A stretch of DNA of 64,000 nucleotides from the NCBI RefSeq assembly GCF_009849585.1, contig NZ_VCRN01000006.1, positions 62,001 to 126,000 of the forward strand. Direction: 5' to 3'. Positions 31,280 to 40,681 of this stretch are shown here, piece after piece. A program made the position numbers and the translations under genes. Position 1 is the stretch's first letter. Each line of letters starts with the position of its first letter. The DNA is from Bacillus sp. ZZV12-4809 (GTDB taxonomy: Bacteria; Bacillota; Bacilli; Bacillales; Cytobacillaceae). The notes below the pieces were generated by a model. That model saw only the letters and a program-made list of their open reading frames with translations, was not told where the DNA came from and ran no database searches.

Positions 31280-32773
31280 ATGTCAGATTTTAATAGGCAG
31301 AAAATTGTTGAAAGTGTGCCTCAAAAAGGTTTCTTTGGACATCCTAAAGGCTTATTCACACTTTTCTTCACTGAATTTTGGGAGCGCTTTTCTTACTATG
31401 GAATGAGAGCAATCCTTGTTTACTATATGTATTATGAGGTTTCAAAAGGCGGATTAGGCCTTGATGAACCTACTGCTTTAGCGATTATGTCCATTTATGG
31501 TTCATTGGTGTACATGTCCGGAATCATCGGCGGATGGATAGCTGACAGATTACTTGGAACTTCGAGAGCGGTATTCTACGGCGGAATATTAATCATGCTC
31601 GGTCATATTGCCCTTTCTATTCCAGGAAGCGTGGCTATGTTCTTTATTTCCATGGTTCTCATCGTTTTAGGTACAGGTTTATTAAAGCCAAATGTATCAA
31701 GCGTAGTTGGAGACATTTACAGTCCTGAAGATAATCGCCGCGATGCAGGTTTCAGTATCTTCTATATGGGCATCAACCTTGGCGGATTCCTTGCGCCTTT
31801 AATTGTCGGAACAGTTGGAATGAAATATAATTTCCATCTTGGTTTCGCGATTGCTGCGGTTGGTATGTTCTTTGGCTTATTGGTGTTTATCTTTACAAAG
31901 AAGAAAAATCTAGGACTAGCTGGTACTTATGTAGCTAATCCTTTATCTCCAGATGAAAAAACAAAGGTTTATACAAGAATTGGCCTTGGTGCTGTTATTA
32001 TTGCCATTTTAGTCGCTGTTGGCATCCCAACTGGACTTTTGACATTTGATTCGTTTATTGCCCTTGTTGGTATTCTCGGTATCGGTCTGCCGATCATTTA
32101 CTTTACTGTGATGTACCGCAGCCCGAAAACAACAGATGTGGAACGTTCACGCGTCATTGCCTACATTCCATTATTTATTGCAGCTGTTATGTTCTGGGCT
32201 ATCCAGGAGCAAGGTTCGACGATTCTTGCCAATTATGCAGACAAGCGCACACAGCTTGATTTTATGGGACTTGACATTTCACCGGCGTGGTTCCAATCAC
32301 TTAACCCATTGTTTATCATTATCTTTGCGCCAGTATTTGCCTGGCTGTGGGTGAAACTTGGCGATCGCCAGCCTTCAGTGCCGAAGAAGTTCTCACTGGG
32401 TCTTTTATTTGCCGGCTTATCTTTCCTTGTAATTCTTCTGCCAGCCTATTTTGGCGGAACAGATTCCCTGGTAAGCCCATTATGGCTGGTTCTCAGCTAC
32501 TTCATTGTGGTTCTTGGAGAGCTTTGTTTATCTCCAGTAGGACTTTCAGCCACTACCAAATTAGCGCCTGCTGCTTTCTCCGCGCAAACGATGAGCCTTT
32601 GGTTCCTATCAAATGCGGCAGCACAGGCAATCAATGCACAGATTGTTAAGTTCTACACACCTGAAACGGAAATGGTCTATTTCGGAGTAATTGGTGTAGC
32701 TGCGATTGTACTTTCCATCATCTTATTCATTTTGAGTCCTAAGATTCAAAAATATATGAAGGGTGTACGATAA
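31280..32773 (+). CDS. POT-family di/tripeptide:proton symporter
   Basis: 497 residues, about 14 membrane segments. The POT signature ExxERFSYYGMRA (FTEFWERFSYYGMR) near residue 30 and the conserved DIYSPEDNRRDAGFSIFYMGINLGGFLAPL region are clear. It imports di- and tripeptides with protons (DtpT-like). AAAGGAGG precedes the ATG. Stand-alone gene with its own promoter and terminator. Confidence 0.95.
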   Translation: MSDFNRQKIVESVPQKGFFGHPKGLFTLFFTEFWERFSYYGMRAILVYYMYYEVSKGGLGLDEPTALAIMSIYGSLVYMSGIIGGWIADRLLGTSRAVFYGGILIMLGHIALSIPGSVAMFFISMVLIVLGTGLLKPNVSSVVGDIYSPEDNRRDAGFSIFYMGINLGGFLAPLIVGTVGMKYNFHLGFAIAAVGMFFGLLVFIFTKKKNLGLAGTYVANPLSPDEKTKVYTRIGLGAVIIAILVAVGIPTGLLTFDSFIALVGILGIGLPIIYFTVMYRSPKTTDVERSRVIAYIPLFIAAVMFWAIQEQGSTILANYADKRTQLDFMGLDISPAWFQSLNPLFIIIFAPVFAWLWVKLGDRQPSVPKKFSLGLLFAGLSFLVILLPAYFGGTDSLVSPLWLVLSYFIVVLGELCLSPVGLSATTKLAPAAFSAQTMSLWFLSNAAAQAINAQIVKFYTPETEMVYFGVIGVAAIVLSIILFILSPKIQKYMKGVR

Positions 32774-32819
32774 TAGAAAAGCGGAAGCCAGAAGAGCATA
32801 AACTCTTCTGGCTTTTTTT
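32774..32819 (+). terminator. Terminator after the peptide transporter, with GAAAAGCGGAAGC element
   Basis: 11-bp stem AGCCAGAAGAG / CTCTTCTGGCT, loop CATAAA, then T7. The 5' flank TAGAAAAGCGGAAGCC (32774-32789) is copy 3 of the dispersed element. Confidence 0.9.
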
Positions 32820-32867
32820 GTGCGCATTTTCAAGGAATCTGTTTGATTGGCCGGTAAACCCCTGCCC

Positions 32868-33368
32868 TTATCCCTTCCATTCCGCAAGCATCGGTCCTTC
32901 TTCCCCATAAACGGGATCCTCCTTCGGAACCGGGACATTTTTTATTTCTGCTAGTGCCTGTACGCGATCTGATGGGTCCTTTTTCTTCATATTCGGGCTT
33001 GTTCCGCCGGGGTAGGCACCTACGACTTCGAAGTCAGGGCTGCTTTCAATCTTCTGATGCCCCGTGCCTGCAGGAAGGAGAATGACGTCGCCTTCGCTGA
33101 CCTCCAAGCGCTCTCCCTCATCACCGCCGATAAGGACGGTGGCCTGCCCCGCTTTGACTCCCAGTACCTCGTGAGTATTCGAGTGATAGTGATGATAATC
33201 ATACACTCCTCCCGTCCAGCTTCCGGTCCATTGATGCCTGCTGAAAGCCGACGCTATTTCTCCGGGCTCTCCCTTAAAGACACCTTTGTAAATGATCACA
33301 GGGAACACGGGATTATTGGGAATTTGTCCATCATCGTTCAGCAGAATCAATTGAATCTGGCTATCCAT
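32868..33368 (-). CDS. YjlB-like cupin
   Basis: 166-residue single-domain cupin of the COG4297/YjlB family. Cupin motif 1 YDYHHYHSNTHEVLGVKAGQATVLIGG supplies His, His and Glu ligands; motif 2 GDVILLPAGTGHQKI supplies the last His. A metal-dependent function is likely but the substrate is unknown. AAAGGAG precedes the ATG; it follows the zinc peptidase gene by 19 nt in the same direction, so the two may be an operon. Confidence 0.85.
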   Translation of the reverse strand: MDSQIQLILLNDDGQIPNNPVFPVIIYKGVFKGEPGEIASAFSRHQWTGSWTGGVYDYHHYHSNTHEVLGVKAGQATVLIGGDEGERLEVSEGDVILLPAGTGHQKIESSPDFEVVGAYPGGTSPNMKKKDPSDRVQALAEIKNVPVPKEDPVYGEEGPMLAEWKG

Positions 33369-33387
33369 TCAGTCCGCTCCTTTCTCA

Positions 33388-34236
33388 TCAAAAACTGCTT
33401 TGCTTAAACGTATCTCCGCCTTTAATAGTTCCTTTCTGGAATCCTTTGTGAAACCATGACTTCCTTTGTTCTGAAGTGCCATGTGTAAAGCTTTCCGGCA
33501 CGACATAGCCCTGCGCCCGTTTTTGAAGGGTGTCATCCCCTACTGCGGTGGCAGCATTCAGGGCTTCTTCCAGATCGCCTTCCTCTAGATATCCCATTCC
33601 CTGGGCATGGTGAGCCCAAACGCCTGAATAATAGTCAGCCTGCAATTCAAACCGGACAAGATATTTATTAAATTTCTCTTCACTCATCCTCTGGCGGAGA
33701 GGCATGATTTCCTCAGTCGTTCCCAGCAGTGTCTGCACGTGATGCCCAACCTCATGGGCTATCACATAAGCCATGGCAAAATCACCGGGAGCTTTGAATT
33801 TCCTTTGCAAGTCTTCGTAAAAGCTTAAATCGATATACAGTTTTTGGTCGCCCGGACAATAGAAAGGCCCAACAGAAGAGGACGCTGCCCCGCATGCAGA
33901 TTGGACGCTCCCTGAGTATAGAACAAGGGTCGGCTCTTTATACTGCAACCCCTGCTCTTCAAAAATTTCCGTCCAGACCTCTTCTGTATCCGCAAGCACA
34001 ACTGAGACAAAGTCAGCAAGCTCTTTTTCCTGCTCTGACTCTTCATACGGCACAGCTGTACCGGAGTCTGATCCTGTCATATTGCCTAAAAGCTCTCCCG
34101 GGTCACCTCCAAGAAAGGTAAATAACAATACTATAATTATTCCGCCGAGGCCGCCGCCAATCAGGGTTTTTCCTCCGCCGCCCATGCCTCTCCGGTCCTC
34201 TATATTAGAACTCGCTCTTCTGCCTTTCCACTTCAT
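33388..34236 (-). CDS. Neutral zinc metallopeptidase (YpfJ/KPN_00730 family)
   Basis: 282 residues. Short basic N terminus with SSNIEDRRGMGGGG, one transmembrane segment (IIIVLLFTFLGG), then an extracytoplasmic domain with the family motif GPFYCPGDQKLYIDLSFYEDL and the zincin motif AYVIAHEVGHHVQ (HExxH) followed by ELQADYYSGVWAH carrying the third ligand. Family PF04228; substrate unknown. AGGAGGC precedes the ATG. Confidence 0.9.
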   Translation of the reverse strand: MKWKGRRASSNIEDRRGMGGGGKTLIGGGLGGIIIVLLFTFLGGDPGELLGNMTGSDSGTAVPYEESEQEKELADFVSVVLADTEEVWTEIFEEQGLQYKEPTLVLYSGSVQSACGAASSSVGPFYCPGDQKLYIDLSFYEDLQRKFKAPGDFAMAYVIAHEVGHHVQTLLGTTEEIMPLRQRMSEEKFNKYLVRFELQADYYSGVWAHHAQGMGYLEEGDLEEALNAATAVGDDTLQKRAQGYVVPESFTHGTSEQRKSWFHKGFQKGTIKGGDTFKQSSF

Positions 34237-34317
34237 GATTCAGCCTCCTAATGAACATCACTTTCATTAGTGTATACCCGAAATGAAGCGATTTATTAAC
34301 GGATCAAATACAAAAAT

Positions 34318-34343
34318 AAGTGCCTGCTTTCGAACAGGCACTT
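34318..34343 (-). terminator. Terminator of the FAD oxidase gene
   Basis: 9-bp stem AAGTGCCTG / CAGGCACTT, loop CTTTCGAA, followed on the minus strand by TATTTTT. Confidence 0.85.
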
Positions 34344-34349
34344 TGAGAT

Positions 34350-35471
34350 CTATCCATTCTTTATCGCTCCAGCCGGGTCATAGAGGCTAAGGTCGATATC
34401 AACCTCTTGACCGAGAGCAAGCCTGGCCAGCTGGGCACCCAGAAACGGCCCTGCGGTCAGCCCTGAGGCGCCAAGTCCATTTGCTATGTAAAGTCCTTCA
34501 AGACCCGGAATTTGACCTATAATGGGCAGAAAACCGGGTGTATAGGGGCGAAATCCCACCTGTGCTTCTGTGAACATTCCATCCGATAATCCCGGGGCGA
34601 TTTCTAAAGCTTTTTCAAAAATTTCATTCAATCCGCCTGCAGTTACTCTTAAATCATAGCCCATGTCATCTTCATGGGTGGCACCAACGACGATGCGCCC
34701 TCCTTCAAATGCAAGGATGTATTGATTATTGGGAGGAATGACAACCGGCCAGCTTCCCGTATCCTCTTCTTCAAGCTGAAGATGGACAATTTGCGCTTTT
34801 TGCGGCTTCACATCCAGCTGGATTCCAAGCGGCTTAAAAAGCTCTCCTGCCCATGCTCCGGCCGCTGCAATCACTGTTTCCGCTTCATATTGCTCACCGT
34901 TGGCTTTTATTGCTGTAACCTTATCACCATGGGATACAAGTTCTGCTGAACCCTGCACCAGTACTGCACCATGTTTTTCAGCTGCCCGCAGCAGGGCGTC
35001 CCTCAGTGCGCGGCCGTTGACGCGAGCCGCACCGCTTACATGTACAGATGCATATTCCTTCGCCACTGGCGGAAAAAGCTGCGAGGTCTGTTCCGGGGAA
35101 ACCGGTGTAATCTCCCCCATTTCAGGAGCATCTCCGCGCCTTTTCATGGCCCGTTCTTCCATTTTTTCAAGCTTGGCAGGATCTGTATGAAGACTTATGG
35201 CGCCTGCCTGCTGGTAGCCTGTCTCTGTCTCGCCGTCATTTTCAAGCTCTTTGATCAGTGTACGATAATAGGCCGCTCCCCCTTTGGCGAGGGCATACCA
35301 TGCCTTATTCCGCCGCTGTGACAGCCATGGGCATATGATTCCGGCCGCTGCATTGGTTGCCTGTCCTGGATCTTTGCGGTCGATAACAGTGACCTTTGCA
35401 CCCGCCTTTGCCAAATGGTAGGCGGCCGAAGCCCCCAGTATTCCTGCTCCAATTACGATATGACTTTTCAT
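34350..35471 (-). CDS. FAD-dependent D-amino acid / glycine oxidase family protein
   Basis: 373-residue DAO-fold flavoprotein: FAD motif IVIGAGILGASAAYHLAKAG, ATNAAAGIICPW (FAD contact), GAGAWAGELF-like AAAGAWAGE, and the C-terminal GQIPGLEGLYIANGLGASGLTAGP. It likely oxidises an amino acid or sarcosine-type substrate; it is not near thiamine genes, so a ThiO role is not indicated. AAAGGAG precedes the ATG. Confidence 0.85.
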   Translation of the reverse strand: MKSHIVIGAGILGASAAYHLAKAGAKVTVIDRKDPGQATNAAAGIICPWLSQRRNKAWYALAKGGAAYYRTLIKELENDGETETGYQQAGAISLHTDPAKLEKMEERAMKRRGDAPEMGEITPVSPEQTSQLFPPVAKEYASVHVSGAARVNGRALRDALLRAAEKHGAVLVQGSAELVSHGDKVTAIKANGEQYEAETVIAAAGAWAGELFKPLGIQLDVKPQKAQIVHLQLEEEDTGSWPVVIPPNNQYILAFEGGRIVVGATHEDDMGYDLRVTAGGLNEIFEKALEIAPGLSDGMFTEAQVGFRPYTPGFLPIIGQIPGLEGLYIANGLGASGLTAGPFLGAQLARLALGQEVDIDLSLYDPAGAIKNG

Positions 35472-35612
35472 AATGACTCCTTTTTACGATCTGGTTTGGC
35501 TCTTATTTTACAAGAGATGGGGACGGTGTTCAATTTTGCTCTAGGTCATCCAGTTTGATTTACTTTCACTGCAGCGGTGAAGGAAAGTGGCCTCTTTTCA
35601 TGGGCCAATAGG

Positions 35613-35652
35613 CAAAAAAACTGCGTGACGGGCGCAAAACCCATCATGCAGT
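35613..35652 (-). terminator. Terminator of the SASP gene
   Basis: ACTGCGTGACGGG pairs with CCCATCATGCAGT (wobble pairs included); T7 follows on the minus strand. Confidence 0.85.
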
Positions 35653-35655
35653 TCA

Positions 35656-35847
35656 TTAAAACGGCTTATTCGGTTCATAGGTCGGCTGCTGGTTGCTGGC
35701 CTCATACTGCTGGCTTTTAGCTGCCGCATCCTGGACGTTTTCTTCAAGGGCAAATTCGGTGTCCATTCCCTTTTTAAATTGATCTGCCTGGTTTTGGGCG
35801 GCGATGATCTGCTGTTCTTCGGTTACCTTATTTGGCTGCTTTGGCAT
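35656..35847 (-). CDS. sspE: Gamma-type small acid-soluble spore protein
   Basis: 63 residues, Gln/Asn/Ala-rich, no hydrophobic core: QNQADQFKKGMDTEFALEENVQDA matches the gamma-SASP repeat (here one full repeat instead of two, so the protein is short for SspE). Gamma SASPs are amino-acid stores degraded by Gpr during germination. AAAGGAG precedes the ATG, and a sigma-G-like promoter lies upstream. Confidence 0.85.
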   Translation of the reverse strand: MPKQPNKVTEEQQIIAAQNQADQFKKGMDTEFALEENVQDAAAKSQQYEASNQQPTYEPNKPF

Positions 35848-35880
35848 CTCTATCTCTCCTTTATTTTAGAAGTATAGCTA

Positions 35881-35910
35881 TAGATTTTCCAAAGCTTCAG
35901 GCACTATTCA
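35881..35910 (-). promoter_or_regulatory. Sigma-G-like promoter of the SASP gene
   Basis: Minus strand TGAATA (35910-35905), 17 nt, AAATCTA (35887-35881). The -35 box is a perfect sigma-G match; the -10 box is imperfect. Confidence 0.45.
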
Positions 35911-35915
35911 CCTTT

Positions 35916-36893
35916 TTACAGTTCCACCTTTATTCCGATGCCTTCAAGAATTGCCTTTTCATAAACAGCTGCAGCGACAGCGAGGTCAAAGTAGGCAATG
36001 CCGACGGACTTGAAAAAGGTAATCTCTTCATCGTTTTCTCTGCCCGGAATCATCCCGGCTGATAATTGCCCGACTTCGCCATGAAGGTCCGAAAAGCTCC
36101 AGATGCCTTCTGTAGCAGGAATAATAAAATCACCGGCTTCATCTTTGACCCCTTCTATTGTATCTGCTACAATCTTAGAGCTTCGCAGCAGCGTTTCCGG
36201 GTCAACTTCCTGCATATGCGGAAGATAAGAGCCTACCCCGTTAATATGCGTGCCCGGCCGGAGAGCCTTGCCGGAGAATACCGGCTTATCCGAACGGGTG
36301 CTGCAGATCACGATATCCGCCCGGGATACAGCTTCATCCGCACTTTCCAGGATGGTTATCTCCCCAGGGAAGCTGTGAAATTTCCCAGCAAACTCATGTG
36401 CTTTTCCAGTTGTACGGTTGTAAAGGAATATTTCCTCTATTTCACGGACCTCCAATACAGCCTGAAGCTGCTCCTCCGCCATGGCCCCGCAGCCAATCAC
36501 GGCCACTGATCTTGCCGATTTTTTCGCCAGGTGCTTAGTGGCAATGCCGCTTGCGGCCCCGGTCCGGAGTCTTGTCAGGTAAGAGGCATTCAAGCATGCC
36601 AGATGCTCCCCTGTATCCGTATCACTTAATAAAATGACTCCCTGAGTGGTTTTTTTGCCGATTGCAGGGTTCTCTGGAAAAATGGTGACCACCTTCACAG
36701 CCGTTTTTCCGATTGGAGGCATAGCACTTGGCATGTAAAGGGCGGAAGCGTTCTTCTCAGGAAAGTCCAGTACGGTTCTGTGGGGATTCTGAATTTTCCC
36801 TTCCAGATTATGCACCAGGGTATTTTCAAGATCTTTAATGGCTGATTCCATCGTATAGATGGATTTGATTTCTTTTTCAGATAATAAAAGCAT
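35916..36893 (-). CDS. Ornithine cyclodeaminase / alanine dehydrogenase family protein
   Basis: 325 residues of the OCD/mu-crystallin fold: [38 protein letters not shown], Rossmann motif [17 protein letters not shown], and [12 protein letters not shown]. It could deaminate ornithine or reduce a ketimine or alanine-type substrate with NAD(P). The ATG at 36893 is 13 nt after the stop of the MHS transporter gene; an upstream extension to 37004 would overlap that gene. Operon context suggests catabolism of the imported compound. Confidence 0.82.
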   Translation of the reverse strand: MLLLSEKEIKSIYTMESAIKDLENTLVHNLEGKIQNPHRTVLDFPEKNASALYMPSAMPPIGKTAVKVVTIFPENPAIGKKTTQGVILLSDTDTGEHLACLNASYLTRLRTGAASGIATKHLAKKSARSVAVIGCGAMAEEQLQAVLEVREIEEIFLYNRTTGKAHEFAGKFHSFPGEITILESADEAVSRADIVICSTRSDKPVFSGKALRPGTHINGVGSYLPHMQEVDPETLLRSSKIVADTIEGVKDEAGDFIIPATEGIWSFSDLHGEVGQLSAGMIPGRENDEEITFFKSVGIAYFDLAVAAAVYEKAILEGIGIKVEL

Positions 36894-36906
36894 AAACTCT
36901 ACCTTT

Positions 36907-38232
36907 CTAAGCTTTATGGGTTTGTCCGAAGCCAGTACGGAAATCTTCCGGCGGATCAGAATCCAGGTCCTGATTGCTGCGGTCACGGACAGATGCAATC
37001 GCAATCAAAGAGATCGCAGCTGCAAGCATGATGTATAACGCAACTGGAACATAGGAATTGTTATAGGCATTCAGCAGGGCTGTTGCAACGAGAGGAGCAG
37101 TCCCGCCTGCCAATGCGGCCCCTATTTGATAGCCCAGAGTAATGCCGGTATAACGGACATTTGACTTAAATATTTCAGAAAACATCGTTCCAAGAACAGC
37201 GGTGATGGGAGCCCAGATAATCCCGAGACCCAATATGGTAGCGACAATCAGCAGTGCAGCCGACCCCTGGTGAAGGAGCCAAAAGTATGGAAAGGCATAA
37301 AGCATCATCAGGACCGTTCCGCCGACATAAAGCTTTTTCCGGCCAATTTTATCAGACAGTTTTCCCATGATTGGGATCAGAATAGTAGTAATCACGGTTG
37401 CAATCGTCACGGCATTCAGGGTAACGGTACGCGAGAACCCAAGCTGGGTTGTCGCATAGGAAACAATAAAGGTTCCAAAGATGTAAAATGGAGCTGTCTC
37501 CACCACTTTTGCGCCAACCGCAATCAATACTTCCTTCCAATGGCTGCGCATCGTTTCCACGAACGGAATCTTGGCAATTTCGCCTTTTTCCTGGGCCTTT
37601 TTAAAGGATGGTGTTTCATCAATGCCTTTGCGGATCCATAAGCCAAAAAAGACAAGCAGGGCACTTAGAATGAATGGCACACGCCATCCCCATGATAAAA
37701 AGGCTTCCTCCGGCAATAGCGTCATGACGGATAAGGCAAGCGTTCCGAGGAGCATACCGATGGTGACACCCATCTGCGGAATGCTTCCAAAAAAGCCCCG
37801 CCGATTTTTGGGGGCATATTCAACGGCTAGCAGCAATGCACCGCCCCATTCTCCACCGAGGCCAATCCCCTGTATCAGTCTTAAAATGATCAGAAGAATT
37901 GGCGCCGCCACACCTATATTGTCGTAGGTAGGCAAAAAGCCCATGAGGACTGTGGCACCGCCCATAAGGGAAAGTGTGAGGACAAGGGTTTTCTTTCTGC
38001 CGATTTTATCGCCGATATGGCTGAAAATAACGCCGCCTAGCGGACGGATGAAGAAGGCCAGTGCGAAAGAAGCATACGCCAGCATTAAACCGACGGCCGG
38101 ATCGTCACTGTGAAAAAACATTTGATTAAATACAAGAGCAGCAACCGTTCCATATAAAAAGTAATCAAACCATTCGATGGAGCTTCCGATCAGGCTTGCA
38201 ATCAGTACTTTCTTTTCTAATTTCTTTTCCAT
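36907..38232 (-). CDS. MHS-family MFS metabolite:proton symporter
   Basis: 441 residues, 12 membrane segments. MHS hallmarks: IGSSIEWFDYFLYGTVAALVF, GGVIFSHIGDKIGRKKTL, and RLIQGIGLGGEWGGALLLAVEYAPKNRRGF. Members carry shikimate, citrate, proline or betaine-type solutes. The ATG at 38232 has AGGGGGAG at proper spacing. First gene of an operon with the OCD-like enzyme. Confidence 0.9.
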   Translation of the reverse strand: MEKKLEKKVLIASLIGSSIEWFDYFLYGTVAALVFNQMFFHSDDPAVGLMLAYASFALAFFIRPLGGVIFSHIGDKIGRKKTLVLTLSLMGGATVLMGFLPTYDNIGVAAPILLIILRLIQGIGLGGEWGGALLLAVEYAPKNRRGFFGSIPQMGVTIGMLLGTLALSVMTLLPEEAFLSWGWRVPFILSALLVFFGLWIRKGIDETPSFKKAQEKGEIAKIPFVETMRSHWKEVLIAVGAKVVETAPFYIFGTFIVSYATTQLGFSRTVTLNAVTIATVITTILIPIMGKLSDKIGRKKLYVGGTVLMMLYAFPYFWLLHQGSAALLIVATILGLGIIWAPITAVLGTMFSEIFKSNVRYTGITLGYQIGAALAGGTAPLVATALLNAYNNSYVPVALYIMLAAAISLIAIASVRDRSNQDLDSDPPEDFRTGFGQTHKA

Positions 38233-38430
38233 TCCATCTCCCCCTCTCATGACTGAAAAAATGTACAAGTTCATCATAGTTTATATTATTTTGATATTTC
38301 AATAAATTTTTAAAATTGGCTGATAAATAGAACTTATTTACCTGCCAAATCCCTAAGATGAAAGTATGGGAATGTTTTTGTTATAATCATAATACTTAGA
38401 TGGAATTTGACTTTAACTGGAGTGAACACG

Positions 38431-39603
38431 TTGAATACTAAAAAAGCATTGCCTCTTTTATTCGCTGTTATGTTTCTTGTAATGGTGGGGTTTGGAATCA
38501 TCATTCCAGTCATCCCCTTTTATGCGGAAGAATTAGGGGCATCACCCACTGAACTGGGCCTGTTAATGGCCGTTTATTCGCTGATGCAGCTGCTGTTTGC
38601 GCCTATGTGGGGGCGCATTTCCGATAAAATTGGACGCAAGCCTGTCATTATGATTGGCATTTTTGGCCTTGGCCTGTCTTTTTTCATGATGGCCTTGTCC
38701 ACTGAGCTTTGGATGCTGTTTGCGGCCAGAATTATTGGCGGCTTTCTGTCGTCTGCCAATATGCCGACAGTCATGGCTTATGTAGCGGATATTACATCAG
38801 AAGAAGACCGCGGAAAAGGGATGGGCATCATTGGAGCTGCAGTGGGCTTAGGGTTTATTTTTGGTCCGGCAATCGGCGGCATCTTTTCCCGGGAAAGTTT
38901 GAACCTCCCCTTCTATGCGGCAGGAACTTCCTCGTTTATCACATTTTTCCTTGTCATGCTGGTGCTGAAGGAATCTCTGTCACCTGAGCAGCGCAGCCAG
39001 GGAACGGCTAAGCGCCCTGGCCTGCTGACCGCTTTAAATGGAAACGGGGGCATCCTGTTTATCCTTCAGCTGTTTGTTTCATTGTCACTGGCAGGACTTG
39101 AAGCTACTTTCGCTTACTTTGCGGCTGATAAGGCGGGGCTTGGCACAGTTGAGCTTGGCTATATTTTTATGATCATGGGATTTGGAGGAGCCCTTGTGCA
39201 GGGCGGTCTGGTAGGAAGAATGACGAAGAAGTACGGCGAAGGATCTGTGATTCAGCTGGGGATTATCGTCTCTGCCATTGGCTTTGGGCTTATTCTTCTG
39301 GTTGACAGCTTTACGACGGCAGCGATTTTCCTGACGATTTTCGGGATAGGGAACGGGTTTATCCGCCCGAGTGTTTCTTCCCTGCTGACAAAGACATCTC
39401 AAACCGGTCATGGCAGTACGACCGGCCTGCTTTCATCCTTTGATTCCCTGGGGCGCATTATCGGCCCTCCGCTCGGAGGATGGCTGTTCACCATCAGCAT
39501 CGGTGCGCCTTATCTATCGGGAATCCTTCTTTCCGGATTGGCATTCATACTGTATCGCGTGTATGCTGCCAAGGTGAGCAGAACCCGTTCATTTTCATCT
39601 TAA
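38431..39603 (+). CDS. DHA1-family MFS multidrug exporter
   Basis: 390 residues, 12 membrane segments. MFS motif A GRISDKIGRKPVIMIG, motif C-like GLGFIFGPAIGG (antiporter motif) in segment 5, and FGIIIPVIPFYAEELGASP in segment 1 point to drug:proton antiport (Bmr/NorA/TetA-like). TTG at 38431 has TGGAGTGA upstream; the frame is also open to a TTG at 38407 without an SD. Divergent from the MHS operon. Confidence 0.85.
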   Translation: MNTKKALPLLFAVMFLVMVGFGIIIPVIPFYAEELGASPTELGLLMAVYSLMQLLFAPMWGRISDKIGRKPVIMIGIFGLGLSFFMMALSTELWMLFAARIIGGFLSSANMPTVMAYVADITSEEDRGKGMGIIGAAVGLGFIFGPAIGGIFSRESLNLPFYAAGTSSFITFFLVMLVLKESLSPEQRSQGTAKRPGLLTALNGNGGILFILQLFVSLSLAGLEATFAYFAADKAGLGTVELGYIFMIMGFGGALVQGGLVGRMTKKYGEGSVIQLGIIVSAIGFGLILLVDSFTTAAIFLTIFGIGNGFIRPSVSSLLTKTSQTGHGSTTGLLSSFDSLGRIIGPPLGGWLFTISIGAPYLSGILLSGLAFILYRVYAAKVSRTRSFSS

Positions 39604-39632
39604 AAAGGGGGCTTCCTTGCCTCCTTTTTCTG
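39602..39632 (+). terminator. Terminator after the MFS exporter
   Basis: AAAAAGGGGGC-TTCCTT-GCCTCCTTTTT imperfect hairpin with a built-in T tract. Confidence 0.7.
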
Positions 39633-39705
39633 CTTTTGCGGAATAGTCTGGATGAAGTGTCCCTTGTTATGGAAATTGTATAATAGAAGCAGGAGGAGGA
39701 TAAAG

Positions 39706-40029
39706 ATGAAAGAGCTGTCCGCGATTGAAGAGGTGCATCAGTTTATACAAAGCACTGAGCTTGGGCTAATTTATGTGCTGACTGACAGCTGAAGTGTCTG
39801 TCATGGCCTGCTCCCTCAGGTTGAGGAAGTGTTAAACGATTTTCCCCGTATTGATTCACGGCTTGTAAATGCCGGTAAAGTAACTGAAATTGCCGGGTAC
39901 CTGATGGCCTTTACAGTGCCTGTGATTGCCTTATATCTGGATGGAAGAGAAATATTGAGGGAAGCGCGGTTCATACCGGTTGAGAAGCTTCGTGATGATT
40001 TGACAAGGGTTTATGAGAATATTTTTTGA
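39706..40029 (+). CDS. Thioredoxin-like protein with in-frame TGA (candidate selenoprotein or pseudogene)
   Basis: Strong SD AGGAGGAGGA, ATG at 39706, and 107 codons to a TGA at 40027. Codon 29 (39790-39792) is TGA. Read through it the sequence is ...LTDS-(TGA)-SVCHGLLPQVEEVL..., ending with the thioredoxin cis-Pro segment AFTVPVIALYLDGRE and RFIPVEKL. The TGA occupies the first Cys of the CxxC motif (CSVCH in Cys-containing relatives), so the product would be UxxC. The frame is otherwise undamaged. A weak hairpin (TGGCCTG-CTCCCT-CAGGTTG) starts 12 nt after the TGA, in SECIS position but without the usual loop GU. Selenocysteine, a nonsense mutation and a sequencing error cannot be told apart here. 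Confidence 0.6.
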
Positions 40030-40038
40030 TGAGTAAAA

Positions 40039-40070
40039 CAGGACTGGCGTGCTTCCGCCAGTCCTGCTGA
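40039..40070. terminator. Terminator of the TasA gene (and the thioredoxin-like gene)
   Basis: 11-bp stem CAGGACTGGCG / CGCCAGTCCTG with loop TGCTTC, between convergent genes; TTTTACT follows on the minus strand. Confidence 0.8.
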
Positions 40071-40072
40071 AA

Positions 40073-40681
40073 TTAGTTGCTGCTCTCATCTGTATCGTCA
40101 TGGTAGGAGCCGGCTGCCTGCTCCGCATTAAATGTCCAATTGACTTCCAGCGTGTCACCCTGGAACTGGTTTTGGTCTTGTCCATTTTCCACAAACTCAA
40201 ACAGAACAAAGATTTTCTCCTTTTCACCAGCTGGAATGCCGTCCGGTTTTGGATAGCCCGATGTATTAAGCTCCGTCAGGTCCGGCTGCTGATTTTGAAG
40301 CTCATACAGAGTCGTTTCAACTACAGCATTTGTTGCACTGCTGGTATTGTACATGATCGTTACTTTAATATGCTTGGCAAAGTCATCTGTATTATCCCCT
40401 TTTGCATCAGCCACACTGTAATTGGTGTTCAAAAGGACTTTATGAATGTCTAATGTTCCATTATTTTCCAGTGTAAATTCACGGTAAACTTCATCGCCTG
40501 GTTTAATGTTATCGATATTCACAACCGCGCTTGGATTCATTCCCAAATCCAATGTTCCTGAAGCAAATGTGTTTTGGGTTTCAACTGTGTCGCTAAAATA
40601 GGCAAATGTTCCTCCGCCGATTAATGACAGCCCCATTGCAGCACTCAAAACACCCTGACTGATCTTCTTTGTAAAACTCAT
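40073..40681 (-). CDS. tasA: TasA/CalY-like biofilm fibre protein (camelysin family)
   Basis: 202 residues. SipW-type signal MSFTKKISQGVLSAAMGLSLIGGGTFAYFSD with the characteristic TFAYFSDT cleavage region, then NTFASGTLDLGMNPSAVVNIDNIKPGDEVYREFTLENNGTLD, the peptidase M73/camelysin signature. It is exported, cleaved by SipW and assembles into extracellular fibres. It lies 81 nt downstream of sipW in the same operon. Confidence 0.92.
   Translation of the reverse strand: MSFTKKISQGVLSAAMGLSLIGGGTFAYFSDTVETQNTFASGTLDLGMNPSAVVNIDNIKPGDEVYREFTLENNGTLDIHKVLLNTNYSVADAKGDNTDDFAKHIKVTIMYNTSSATNAVVETTLYELQNQQPDLTELNTSGYPKPDGIPAGEKEKIFVLFEFVENGQDQNQFQGDTLEVNWTFNAEQAAGSYHDDTDESSN

Noticed and set aside
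39829..40029. Stand-alone short gene downstream of the TGA codon
   Set aside because: Starts at a GTG without an SD and lacks the thioredoxin N-terminal half; the frame is continuous with 39706 through the TGA.
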